Under the pieces are notes generated by a model. It did no database searches, was not told the origin of the DNA, and saw only the letters and a program-made list of their open reading frames with translations. DNA of 64,000 nucleotides from JAVJSD01 sp040219575 (GTDB taxonomy: Bacteria; Planctomycetota; Planctomycetia; Pirellulales; Pirellulaceae), in assembly GCA_040219575.1 (NCBI GenBank), contig JAVJSD010000090.1, positions 1 to 64,000 of the forward strand, written 5' to 3'. Of the stretch, positions 54,252 to 62,279 are shown piece by piece; within the stretch, counting starts at the first letter, position 1; the number at the start of each line of letters is the position of its first letter. Both the position numbers and the translations under genes were made by a program.

Positions 54252-55163
54252 TCAGGCGCTCGCGTCGGCGGTTTCGTTGTAGCTGTCGACCAGCGAACGA
54301 CCGGGAACGGCCAGCTTCAAGACCGGCGCGAACTCCTCGAAGTCGGTATCGACCTGGCCCAGCAGATCGACGATCTCCGGCCACTCGGGGCCGCGCAGCT
54401 TGGCGTAGATTTCCTCGAATCGCTCGCGTTCGCCCCAGCTCGGATCGCTCGCCGAGGGCAACAGCGCCGACAGGCTGACGGCCAGCTTGTTCGGCTCCGG
54501 CGTTTCGGCGGCCAGCAGTTCGTCCAGGTCGGCGTGCACTTCGATCAGCACCGCGAACTCTTCCGGCAGGCTCCAGCCGCGCGCCATCACGCCGGCGGCT
54601 TCCGCGTGCGTCCATCCGAATCGCTCTTTCTCGAGCTCCGACAAACGCGACCGCCCGGCCTCACGCCCGTCGAGCAGTTCCTCGTATTGTTGCGGCAGCT
54701 CCTTGGCCAGCAGGGGCACCGCCATGTCTTGCAGCAAGGCCGCGGCGAACAGGTCTTCCGCGTCCTTTAGGCCCAGCAGCCGTCCCACGGCGCGAGCGAA
54801 CAGGCCGCGGCGAAGCGAGTCCTGCCACAGGCTCTTGAGATCGAAGGGACCGCACTTGGGATTGGGCATCAGACTGAACACCGCGCTCCACAGCGCGAAG
54901 TTCTTGATCGTGCGAATCCCGACCAGCGTGATCGCCAACTTGACGCTGGAGATCTCCCGCGAGAAACCGAAGTACGACGAATTGACGAACCGCAATACCT
55001 GGCCGGTCAGACCCGGGTCGGACTCGATCGGTACCGCGAACTCCTCGGGACCGTTCTCGGGATCCTGGGAGAGTTCCAGCAGGCGAATAGCGCTTTGCGG
55101 CAACGCCGGCAGTTGAGCGCCCGCGAGTAGCTGCTTGAGGTCAGGTTTCTCGGAGTTGGACAT
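54252..55163 (-). CDS. HDOD-domain protein
   Basis: A 303-residue protein with an HDOD domain (about residues 10-215), the metal-dependent-phosphohydrolase-related fold of signal-transduction proteins. It shows ALPQSAIRLLELSQDP, IESDPGLTGQVLRFVNSSYFGF and SSVKLAITLVGIRTIKNFAL motifs. The conserved HD residues of true HD phosphohydrolases are degenerate, as is normal for HDOD. The C-terminal 90 residues are a family-variable tail with an acidic end. The ATG at 55163 is chosen because the domain starts soon after. A regulatory or protein-interaction role is likely; no GGDEF/EAL neighbour specifies the signal. Confidence 0.88.
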   Translation of the reverse strand: MSNSEKPDLKQLLAGAQLPALPQSAIRLLELSQDPENGPEEFAVPIESDPGLTGQVLRFVNSSYFGFSREISSVKLAITLVGIRTIKNFALWSAVFSLMPNPKCGPFDLKSLWQDSLRRGLFARAVGRLLGLKDAEDLFAAALLQDMAVPLLAKELPQQYEELLDGREAGRSRLSELEKERFGWTHAEAAGVMARGWSLPEEFAVLIEVHADLDELLAAETPEPNKLAVSLSALLPSASDPSWGERERFEEIYAKLRGPEWPEIVDLLGQVDTDFEEFAPVLKLAVPGRSLVDSYNETADASA

Positions 55164-55623
55164 GGCGACTGAATCCCTGCAAGGGTGTTTCTGAATTCCC
55201 ACTTCCCGCGTGAGGCCGTGATCGAGTCGGAAGCGATCGCAGAATTTGGCCACGTTGAAACCTACGTCACGCCCCCCACCTCAGCAAATCAGCACTGCGT
55301 GAAACTGGCTGGATGCGCGCCGTTTGCGAGTCGGTTCGTGCGGCTTGTTTTGTTCGCAACGGCGTGGCGTACCGCGTTCCCGGCCGATCGTGTTGATCCG
55401 ACGCTGCGCCGACCGGCCGCATGTTGCCAATCGGCAACGCGTCGGCCCCACGCAACAATTTCGCGAGGCGCTGCAAGTGACGCCCTGCCTTCGCCTTGGG
55501 CGTCGTGGGGAGAAGTTCGGCGGGGAATTGGTCCGCGCGTTGCGTTTTTACGCTGGGCACAACGCCTTCGCGGGAGCCGAGGGCGAAGCCGTCCGCCGCG
55601 CCCTTTCGCACGGAACCGCCTTC
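55164..55623. other. Intergenic region, no gene supported
   Basis: About 460 nt. In-frame codons before the 55624 start (55324 onward) are open but Arg-rich and unlike the downstream part; ORFs on the other strand have no features. I see no clear promoter or repeat of the known families here. Confidence 0.4.
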
Positions 55624-56010
55624 ATGGTCCGATCGCTGACTCGCTCATCCGACTTCGAATTAAGTCGCTGGTTCGTCGCCGCGGCGCTGGTGCTGCTCGC
55701 CGCCGCTTTGCTCACCAGCATGGGAAATACGGTCGTTGCCGGGGCGGGGCCCGAAAGCTCCGCGGAAGGCGCCAACTGGAGCGCCGGCCAGAACGAGGTG
55801 GACGTCTGGAGGCGAACCACGCGTGGCTGGGAGCGGATGTCTTCGTGGCAGGCCGCTCGGCCGCGTTCGGTCGCTCCGCCGCCGCTGGCGCGGATCAGCC
55901 CACTGCTGCCGGCCGCGCTGATGCTGTTGATCTCGGTCGCGGCCCTGCTCGCCTTCACCACGTCGCCGACGGCCAGGTCCAAAGTGACGCTCTCCGCCAG
56001 CCGGCGTTAG
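55624..56010 (+). CDS. Small hypothetical protein with two membrane segments
   Basis: A 128-residue ORF with one hydrophobic helix near the N-terminus (WFVAAALVLLAAALLTSMG, about 16-34) and a second near the C-terminus (LLPAALMLLISVAALLAF). The loop between is Trp/Arg-rich and polar. No family is recognised and no clear Shine-Dalgarno precedes the ATG. Convergent with the next small gene. Coding status is moderately supported by membrane periodicity and GC-rich third positions. Confidence 0.45.
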   Translation: MVRSLTRSSDFELSRWFVAAALVLLAAALLTSMGNTVVAGAGPESSAEGANWSAGQNEVDVWRRTTRGWERMSSWQAARPRSVAPPPLARISPLLPAALMLLISVAALLAFTTSPTARSKVTLSASRR

Positions 56011-56048
56011 CTCGTCCGGGTCAGCGAGTCTGGCTCAGCGAGTCTGGC

Positions 56049-56261
56049 TCAGCGACGGCGACTGGCGGCCGCAAAACACGACGCAAACGGCGCCTGCTGG
56101 CTCGTCGACGCATCGTCGAAATTGACCAGATGCTTGGGAAGCTCCGGCGGCCAGGCGCCGGTCAGGTGAATGACCACCTCGGTGACCGCCGTTCCCAACG
56201 CCATCGAGGCTCCCAGCAAGAGCCAAACGGCCGCCGTCTTGATCCATGCCTGTCGTGTCAT
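56049..56261 (-). CDS. Very small hypothetical membrane protein
   Basis: A 70-residue ORF with one hydrophobic helix (AAVWLLLGASMALGTAVTEVVI, about 9-30) after a short basic N-terminus. The C-terminal half is polar and ends in AASRRR. No family match and a weak Shine-Dalgarno. It lies downstream, on the same strand, of a strong terminator (56352-56392), so it would need its own promoter. Confidence 0.4.
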   Translation of the reverse strand: MTRQAWIKTAAVWLLLGASMALGTAVTEVVIHLTGAWPPELPKHLVNFDDASTSQQAPFASCFAAASRRR

Positions 56262-56351
56262 CTCGCTGCGCCGTCAAAGAGGTTGCCGTGTGAGGCAAAC
56301 CTAGCTCACGTTCGCAGCGCGGGCGAATTCAGAAAGGTCGCGGGACGACGC

Positions 56352-56392
56352 AAAAAAAAACCGCGAGCCGCATCGTGAGAGGCGGCTCGCGG
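56352..56392 (-). terminator. Strong intrinsic terminator on the minus strand
   Basis: A perfect 11-bp stem (ccgcgagccgc 56361-56371, gcggctcgcgg 56382-56392) is followed on the minus strand by nine T residues (56360-56352). Any transcript it ends must start at 56393-56878, where no convincing minus-strand gene is seen. Confidence 0.85.
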
Positions 56393-56878
56393 CCATGTGG
56401 GAAAACCCCCGGCGATTGCAGCGAGTGGAGCTGCTGGGAGACAGGCGGAAGTCGAGCGTGCTAGGCACTTGCCCGTGATGACTTCGGCCTACCCTGTAAA
56501 ATGGTCCCTCTGCCGTAATTCTTGCCGGAGGTTTTTATTCCTGCTGTATTGTAGTTCGCCGTCGCCGGAGGAGCGGCGCGACAGCAGACTACATCGGCAT
56601 TTTAGGGCGAAGGGTTCGGCGGAACAGCGACAATCCGACGAATTTCGTCGGAAATCACCCACACCGCTTGTTCTGACCGTCACCTCCCCCATCACTGGGG
56701 AGCAAGGCGGTCAAAAACGATACATTTTCCCGCCGATCTGGTTTAATGGAGCAAGGCCCGGGCGGCCCCTTGTCCCTTACTTCCACGGCGTCGTTTCCAC
56801 CACGGCCACGCCGGCGGCGATCTCTGGTGGATCGCGGGAACCGGTCTTCTTCATTTCGCACAGGTTCGCTGCAGACCA
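56393..56878 (-). ncRNA. Possible structured non-coding RNA (candidate only)
   Basis: The 486-nt gap between the terminator and the divergent DUF1549 gene has several stable hairpins: tccgacgaatttcgtcgga (about 56634-56652), ctcccc/ggggag within gaccg/cggtc (56676-56714), and gtcgccg/cggcgcgac (about 56560-56581). It matches no RNA family that I recognise (not RNase P, tmRNA, SRP or a tRNA). The strong minus-strand terminator at its end is the main reason to propose a transcript. An unrecognised small gene or a 5' leader of the divergent gene are alternatives. Confidence 0.3.
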
Positions 56879-58981
56879 ATGTCGGCCATTACCCTGGCAA
56901 TGCTGTTGACGACCGCGGCCGCCGCGCCGGTCGATTTCGACACCGACGTGTTGCCGATCCTCACCAAGGCCGGCTGCAATGCGGCGTCGTGTCACGGATC
57001 GGCGGCGGGCCGGGGTGGTTTCAAGCTTTCGCTATTCGCCGGCGACCCGGCGGCCGACCACACGGCCATCGTCCACCAACTCGAAGGCCGCCGCGTCAAT
57101 TATGTGCATCCCAAGTCGAGTCTGCTGATCGCCAAGCCGACCTGGCAACTCGACCACGAGGGCGGCCTGCGATTCGATTTCGACAGCCCGGAGTCGGAGA
57201 CCCTCGCCCAATGGATCGCCGAAGGCGCGACGCGGCGGCGGCTGCGACGACTGGTGCGACTGGAAATCGAGCCGGAGGAATTAGTGCTGGCGGGACCCGG
57301 CGAGCAGGTGCAGGTGAACGTCACCGCCGTCTTCGACGACGGCAGCCGCCGCGCAGTCGGCCATCGCGCCGTCTACTCGCCCGACGATTCCTCGGCCGTC
57401 GAAGCCGACGGGCAGGGCGCCCTTGTCGTCCGTCGTCGCGGCCGCCACGTCGTGGTCGTGCGTTATCTCTCCGAAGTGAGCACCGTTCAGGTGACCGTTC
57501 CGCTGAGCGACGAACCCGTCGATCTCGACTCGGCGGCGCGGAGCAACTGGATCGATGACGAAGTCCTCGCGATGCTCAAGACGCTGCGGCTCGCCCCTTC
57601 GCCGCCGGCCGACGACGCCACGCTGCTGCGGCGACTGCGGCTCGACCTGACGGGCCGCCTGCCGACACCCGGGGAAGTCGCCGAGTACACCGCCGACCGC
57701 CGCGCCGACAAGTACGCCCGGCTGGTCGATCGGCTGCTGGATGGCGACGAGTTTGTCGATTACTGGACCTTCCGTTTCGCCGCGCTGTTGCGGCTGCGCG
57801 GCGGCGATCCACCGGCGGCTCATGCCTTTCACGGTTGGATTCGCGAGCAGATCAAAAGCAACGCCCCGCTCGACCAAATGGCTCGCACGCTGCTGTTGGC
57901 CGAGGGGGACACGCACGAGGTCGGCCCCGCCAACTTTTACCGCGCGGCCGGCGACGCCCGCGCGCAGGCCGAATACACCAGCGAAGTGCTGCTGGGCGTT
58001 CGGCTGCGTTGCGCCAACTGCCACAACCACCCGCTCGATCGCTGGACGCAGGACGACTATCACGGACTGGCGGCCATCTTCGCCCGCATGGAGCGAAGCC
58101 GCATCGTGCGGCTCGGTCCGCGGGGCGAGGTCACCAACCCCCGCACCGGCGAGGCGGCCGTTCCGCGGATTCCCGGCGACAAGTATCTCGAGGCCGATGG
58201 CGACGGGCGGGACGATCTGGCCGATTGGCTCACCCAAGGCGACAACCCGTACTTCGCCAAGGCGATGGTCAACCGGCTGTGGAAAGCCATGCTGGGCCGC
58301 GGACTGATCGAGCCGACCGACGACCTGCGGCAAACCAACCCCGCCACGCACCCCCGGCTGCTCGCGCGGCTCGCGGAGGATTTCGTCGCCCACGGCGCGA
58401 ACCTTCGCCACACCTTGCGAACCATCGCCCTCTCCGCGACCTACCAGCGGAGCGCCGTCGCGACCTCGGCCGCCGCCGCCGACGACCGCTTCTACTCCCA
58501 CGCGCTGACCAAGCCGCTGGAGGCCGAAGTGCTCGCCGATGCGATCGCCGATGTGACGGGCATCGCGGAAAAGTTCGGCGAGCAGCCCAAGGGGACCCGG
58601 GCCGTGACGCTGGTCGATCCCGCCACGCCGTCGGCCGCGCTCGACGTGCTGGGGCGATGTTCGCGGCAGGAGACGTGCGAAACCTCGCCGGGGGGTTCCG
58701 GCGGCCTGACCACTCGTCTGCACTTGATGAACGGGGCCCTGCTCAACGCCCGGATCGCCTCCGACGAGGGACGTCTGCGCCAGCAACTCGCCGCCGGGCG
58801 CACCAGCGACGAAGTCGTGCGCGGATTTTACATCCGCGCCCTCGGACGCCAACCGCGCGACGAGGAAGCGAAGTACTGGAAGACGCAACTCGCCGCCCCC
58901 TCCGAAGGCGAACGCCGGCGGCGCCTGGAAGACTTCCTCTGGAGCCTGTTGAGTTGCCAGGAGTTCACCACCAATCACTAG
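56879..58981 (+). CDS. DUF1549/DUF1553 protein with cytochrome-like N-terminus (planctomycete type)
   Basis: A 700-residue exported protein. A short hydrophobic N-terminus precedes a heme-type motif CNAASCH (C33, C38, H39), a CX4CH variant of the planctomycete cytochrome C domain. Residues ~125-210 form a bacterial Ig-like (BIG2) domain. DUF1549 follows (DDEVLAMLKTLRLAPSPPADDATLLRRLRLDLTGRLPTPGEV) with a second CxxCH in RCANCHNHPLDRW (378-382), then DUF1553 (about 440-690). Such proteins are almost exclusive to planctomycetes and relatives, and are encoded next to DUF1501 proteins, as here (75 nt downstream). They are thought to act in extracytoplasmic redox or polymer breakdown; no enzyme activity is proven. 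Confidence 0.9.
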   Translation: MSAITLAMLLTTAAAAPVDFDTDVLPILTKAGCNAASCHGSAAGRGGFKLSLFAGDPAADHTAIVHQLEGRRVNYVHPKSSLLIAKPTWQLDHEGGLRFDFDSPESETLAQWIAEGATRRRLRRLVRLEIEPEELVLAGPGEQVQVNVTAVFDDGSRRAVGHRAVYSPDDSSAVEADGQGALVVRRRGRHVVVVRYLSEVSTVQVTVPLSDEPVDLDSAARSNWIDDEVLAMLKTLRLAPSPPADDATLLRRLRLDLTGRLPTPGEVAEYTADRRADKYARLVDRLLDGDEFVDYWTFRFAALLRLRGGDPPAAHAFHGWIREQIKSNAPLDQMARTLLLAEGDTHEVGPANFYRAAGDARAQAEYTSEVLLGVRLRCANCHNHPLDRWTQDDYHGLAAIFARMERSRIVRLGPRGEVTNPRTGEAAVPRIPGDKYLEADGDGRDDLADWLTQGDNPYFAKAMVNRLWKAMLGRGLIEPTDDLRQTNPATHPRLLARLAEDFVAHGANLRHTLRTIALSATYQRSAVATSAAAADDRFYSHALTKPLEAEVLADAIADVTGIAEKFGEQPKGTRAVTLVDPATPSAALDVLGRCSRQETCETSPGGSGGLTTRLHLMNGALLNARIASDEGRLRQQLAAGRTSDEVVRGFYIRALGRQPRDEEAKYWKTQLAAPSEGERRRRLEDFLWSLLSCQEFTTNH

Positions 58982-58990
58982 CGCAACCAA

Positions 58991-59047
58991 GTAGCCGACG
59001 CTGCCAGCGTCGGCGAACCTCCCCGACGCTGGCAGCGTCGGCTACGG
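58991..59047. repeat. GTAGCCGACGCTGCCAGCGTCGG palindromic repeat
   Basis: Near-perfect facing arms gtagccgacgctgccagcgtcgg and ccgacgctggcagcgtcggctac fill the 75-nt spacer between the DUF1549/1553 and DUF1501 genes. It ends 9 nt before the GTG start, which could affect translation of the second gene. Confidence 0.85.
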
Positions 59048-59055
59048 AGAACAAT

Positions 59056-60405
59056 GTGAGAACCAATCCGCTAATTCAACGCTGCGACGGCGTATCCCGC
59101 CGCGATTTCGTCCGCGTGGGCGGGCTCACCGCCCTCGGCCTGGGACTGACCGACCTGCTGCGGCTTCGCGTCGCTTCGGCGAAGATAAACACCGCGGCCT
59201 CGCGCGCAAGCCGCTGCATCCTGATCTGGCTCGACGGCGGTCCCACGCATCTGGAAACGTTCGATCTCAAACCCGACGCCCCCGCCGAAGTCCGCGGACC
59301 TTTCCAGCCCATCGCGACCAACTTGGCCGGCGTGCAGATCAGCGAGTTGATGCCCCATACGGCGAAGGTGCTCGACCGCCTGGCCATCATCCGCTCGATG
59401 ACCTCGCCGCTGGGAGAGCACAACTTCGGCGCCCATTACCTGTTGACTGGTTACAAGCCGACGCCCGTGCTGGAGTATCCCAGCATCGGCTCGGTGGTCG
59501 CCCACCTGCGGGGCGCGGCGAGCGTGCTGCCGCCGCATGTGGCGGTGCCGCAATTTCGCGTCGGCGGCGGCCGCCTGGCGGGCAATGGCTTTCTGTCGGA
59601 GGCGTCGCGTCCGTTCTCCGTCGGCGGCGATCCGGCCAAGCCGGACTTCCGCGTCCGCGATCTCGACTTCTATCCGGGCATCGACGACGAGCGAATCGAC
59701 CGCCGTCAGACATTCCTGTCGGCCCTGGACGGCTTTCAGCGCGAGGTCGAAACGTCCGACGCGGCGCCGTCGGATCCCGGCTTCCAGCAGGCGTATCGCC
59801 TCATCAGCTCCCGCGAGGCGAAACAGGCGTTCGACCTGCGCGACGAATCGCCCGCCACGCGGCAGCGCTACGGACCACGGACGGTCGGCCAAAGCTGCCT
59901 CTTGGCGCGGCGGCTGATCGAGCGGGGCGTCCCCTTCGTGACCGTCAACAATCCCGGTTGGGACACGCACACCAACGCCTACACAAGGCTGAAAGAGGGC
60001 TACACCGGCGCCAAGGTTCCCGTCGGACTGATCCCCTCGCTCGATCAGGCGCTGGCGGCGATGGTCGGCGATCTGGACGACCGCGGCCTGTTGGACGAGA
60101 CGCTGATCGTGGTGATGGGCGAGTTCGGCCGCACGCCGAAGTTGAACGTCGACGGCGGCCGCGACCACTGGCCGCGGGTGTTCAGTGTGGCGTTGGCCGG
60201 CGGCGGGGTGCCCGGCGGACAGGTGATCGGCGCCAGCGACGCCACGGGGGAAGGCCCCGCCGAGCGACCCGTCACGCCTTCGGACCTGGCCGCCAGCATC
60301 TACACCCTGTTGGGCCTCGATCCGCACCAGACGCTGGAAACGCCCGACGGTCGCCCGGTCCACCTCAGCCGCGACGGCCGCCCGCTGCCGGAACTGGTCG
60401 GTTAG
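59056..60405 (+). CDS. DUF1501 (sulfatase-like fold) Tat-exported protein
   Basis: A 449-residue DUF1501 protein with an alkaline-phosphatase/sulfatase-like fold. The twin-arginine signal SRRDFVRVGGLTALGLGL (about 14-31) predicts Tat export. Family motifs are LIWLDGGPTHLETFDLKP, HNFGAHYLLTG, WDTHTN and VVMGEFGRTPKLN...GRDHWP, containing likely metal ligands. The GTG at 59056 is set by the spacer; the nearby ATG (59054) is out of frame. It is second in the pair with the DUF1549/1553 protein, the standard planctomycete arrangement, and probably acts with it outside the cytoplasmic membrane. No function is proven. Confidence 0.9.
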   Translation: MRTNPLIQRCDGVSRRDFVRVGGLTALGLGLTDLLRLRVASAKINTAASRASRCILIWLDGGPTHLETFDLKPDAPAEVRGPFQPIATNLAGVQISELMPHTAKVLDRLAIIRSMTSPLGEHNFGAHYLLTGYKPTPVLEYPSIGSVVAHLRGAASVLPPHVAVPQFRVGGGRLAGNGFLSEASRPFSVGGDPAKPDFRVRDLDFYPGIDDERIDRRQTFLSALDGFQREVETSDAAPSDPGFQQAYRLISSREAKQAFDLRDESPATRQRYGPRTVGQSCLLARRLIERGVPFVTVNNPGWDTHTNAYTRLKEGYTGAKVPVGLIPSLDQALAAMVGDLDDRGLLDETLIVVMGEFGRTPKLNVDGGRDHWPRVFSVALAGGGVPGGQVIGASDATGEGPAERPVTPSDLAASIYTLLGLDPHQTLETPDGRPVHLSRDGRPLPELVG

Positions 60406-60422
60406 CAGGACGCCTCCGTCGT

Positions 60423-60510
60423 CGTAGCAGAAGTCGTGAGACTTCTGGAGCTTCAATCCCGCCTGGTAGCAGAAGTCGTGAGACGTCGTGAGACTTCTGG
60501 ATGTTCAATC
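60423..60510. repeat. GTAGCAGAAGTCGTGAG repeat, tandem pair
   Basis: Two half-units, gtagcagaagtcgtgagacttctgg and the duplicated gtcgtgagacgtcgtgagacttctgg, stand in tandem after the DUF1501 stop. This is the same family and the same internal duplication as at 40358-40452. Confidence 0.7.
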
Positions 60511-60572
60511 TCGGCGCTGATTTCCCGAACTCTGATGAGTTCGGCTACGGGAAGGCATACCCAGACGCAGCA

Positions 60573-61907
60573 CTAACTCGAAGTCGCCGCTTCACGACGC
60601 GGCGGCGTGACGAACAGGGCGGCGATCATCAACACGCCGTACAGCCCGGCGAACAGCCAGATCGCCAGGTCGTAGCTGTGCAGCGCGTCCTTCACCACAC
60701 CCATGATGAACGGCCCCACGCTGCTGCCGGCCACCGTGGCGGTCCAAACCGTGCCGCGGATCTTTCCCAAGTGCACGCGGCCGAAGTAGCGCGGCCACGC
60801 CGTTTGCATCAGCACCATGAACAGCCCCTGCGCCGCGCCCTGGGCGACCGCGTAGACGGCGACCGCCCAGGCGTCCGCCACGTAGTTCAGGTACACCACG
60901 CTGACGGTGGTTCCCAGCATCGAGACCAGCAGCAACAGGTTCAGCCGCACGCGGTCGGCCAGCATCCCACCGAGAAACAGCGTGGCCGCCATGCTCCCCG
61001 CGAAGCAGGGGAAGAACAGCGAGGTCTCGGCCGCCGTCAGTCCGCGCGACTCGAACAGACTGACGATGTGGAACACGATGCCGGTGCCCACCAGCGCCCA
61101 CGCGGCGTTCGTCACCATCAAGATCCAGTAAGCCCGCGTCGCCATCGCCTCGGACAAGGTCAACGAGTCCGGCACGTCGAGCCGCGGCTCGGGCGACATC
61201 TCCGACATGTCCGAGCGATCCGGCAGCGAGGGCGACTTTGGCTTCACGCCTCCGTCGGGCAACTGGCCGATGTCTTCCGGCCGATTGCGGAAGAACACCA
61301 GCATCAGCGGCAGCATCACCCCCCACACCGCCAGGCCCAAGATGGCGTAGGCCCACCGCCAGCCGAAGCGGTGGATCAACAGCAGATTCATTGTTGGAAC
61401 CACGGCGAAGGCGGCCGGCATTCCCAGGCTCATCACGCCCGCGGCCGTCCCCAGCCGATCGTGAAACCACATCGCCAACGTGTTGCTGGCCAGCAGCGTC
61501 AGCGCTCCCTGCCCCAACAGCCGCAGCGCGAAGAACGCCAAAAACAGTGTGAACAGGCCGGTCACTTGCGAGGCGGCGAGGCAGGCGCCGCCGAACAGCA
61601 GCACTACGATCGTCATCACGCGGCGGATGCCGTGGCGATCCATCAACGGCCCGACCAGCGAAATCAGCGGCGAAGCGGCCAGGGTTCCCAACATGTAGGC
61701 CCCGCCCAACTCCGCGTCGCTGAGGCTCAGCGCGGTCAGAAACGACGGATTGAACGCCGAAATGCCAAACGTCTGCCCGGGGCTGGTGGCGATCTGCCCG
61801 GCCATCGCGACCGGCAGCATCACCCAGCCGTAGAAGAACGGCGTGGCGGCAACCACCGGATCGTGCACCGCCGGTGCGGGGGCGTGAACAGGCGAGGATT
61901 CAGACAT
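60573..61907 (-). CDS. MFS transporter (monocarboxylate-porter/OFA-like)
   Basis: A 444-residue permease with 12 predicted helices. After a polar N-terminus it begins FFYGWVMLPVAMAGQIATSPGQTFG, the opening typical of oxalate/formate and monocarboxylate antiporter-like MFS members. The MFS-A-like motif is GPLMDRHGIRR between TM2 and TM3, and there is a long central loop (about 215-245, Pro/Ser-rich). The second half has GMLADRVRLN and a C-terminus rich in small residues. The ATG at 61907 is chosen; the longer ORF to 62084 is repeat-derived. It may carry a carboxylate or a sugar acid; the substrate is not determined. Confidence 0.82.
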   Translation of the reverse strand: MSESSPVHAPAPAVHDPVVAATPFFYGWVMLPVAMAGQIATSPGQTFGISAFNPSFLTALSLSDAELGGAYMLGTLAASPLISLVGPLMDRHGIRRVMTIVVLLFGGACLAASQVTGLFTLFLAFFALRLLGQGALTLLASNTLAMWFHDRLGTAAGVMSLGMPAAFAVVPTMNLLLIHRFGWRWAYAILGLAVWGVMLPLMLVFFRNRPEDIGQLPDGGVKPKSPSLPDRSDMSEMSPEPRLDVPDSLTLSEAMATRAYWILMVTNAAWALVGTGIVFHIVSLFESRGLTAAETSLFFPCFAGSMAATLFLGGMLADRVRLNLLLLVSMLGTTVSVVYLNYVADAWAVAVYAVAQGAAQGLFMVLMQTAWPRYFGRVHLGKIRGTVWTATVAGSSVGPFIMGVVKDALHSYDLAIWLFAGLYGVLMIAALFVTPPRREAATSS

Positions 61908-62279
61908 GCGGCGGGACGATTCAGGGGGGCGGCGAGAGGACCGTCCATCGTAGCAAATCAACGGGAATTGAATCAGCCCGGCCAGTAGCATGGCCGCCCT
62001 CGGCCGTGTTTCCGCATCCCGGCGGCGGACGATTCCCCGGAGACTCGCCGACCGGCGCAATAACCCGTTTTCCGAACCGCGCAATCACGGCCGGCGGCGA
62101 ATTCCCCTTCGCCCGCGGTGTCACAGGGACTAACTTGGAATGTATTGGCTGCAGGCGGAGCCCCGTAGCCGACGCTGCCAGCGTCGGTGAAAAACTGCGC
62201 TATTCGCCACCGACGCTGGCAGCCTCGGCTACGGTGAAGGCTTTGCCGTTCAAAAAATCCAGGGGCCTGGAGTTTGTGA
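61908..62279. repeat. Intergenic region with CCGACGCTGCCAGCGTCGG palindrome (62165-62234)
   Basis: A 372-nt spacer between divergent MFS and kinase genes. The facing arms gtagccgacgctgccagcgtcgg and ccgacgctggcagcctcggctac enclose about 24 nt. The sequence cagtagcatggccgcc near 61982 recurs from 5076. No gene is supported, and promoters cannot be placed. Confidence 0.7.

Noticed and set aside
56393..56878. RNase P, tmRNA or SRP RNA in the gap before the DUF1549 gene
   Set aside because: None of the conserved core sequences of these RNAs is present on either strand.
57835..59055. N-terminal extension of the DUF1501 reading frame across the DUF1549/1553 gene
   Set aside because: The frame is open by chance; composition is Arg-rich and the real Tat signal begins after the GTG at 59056.
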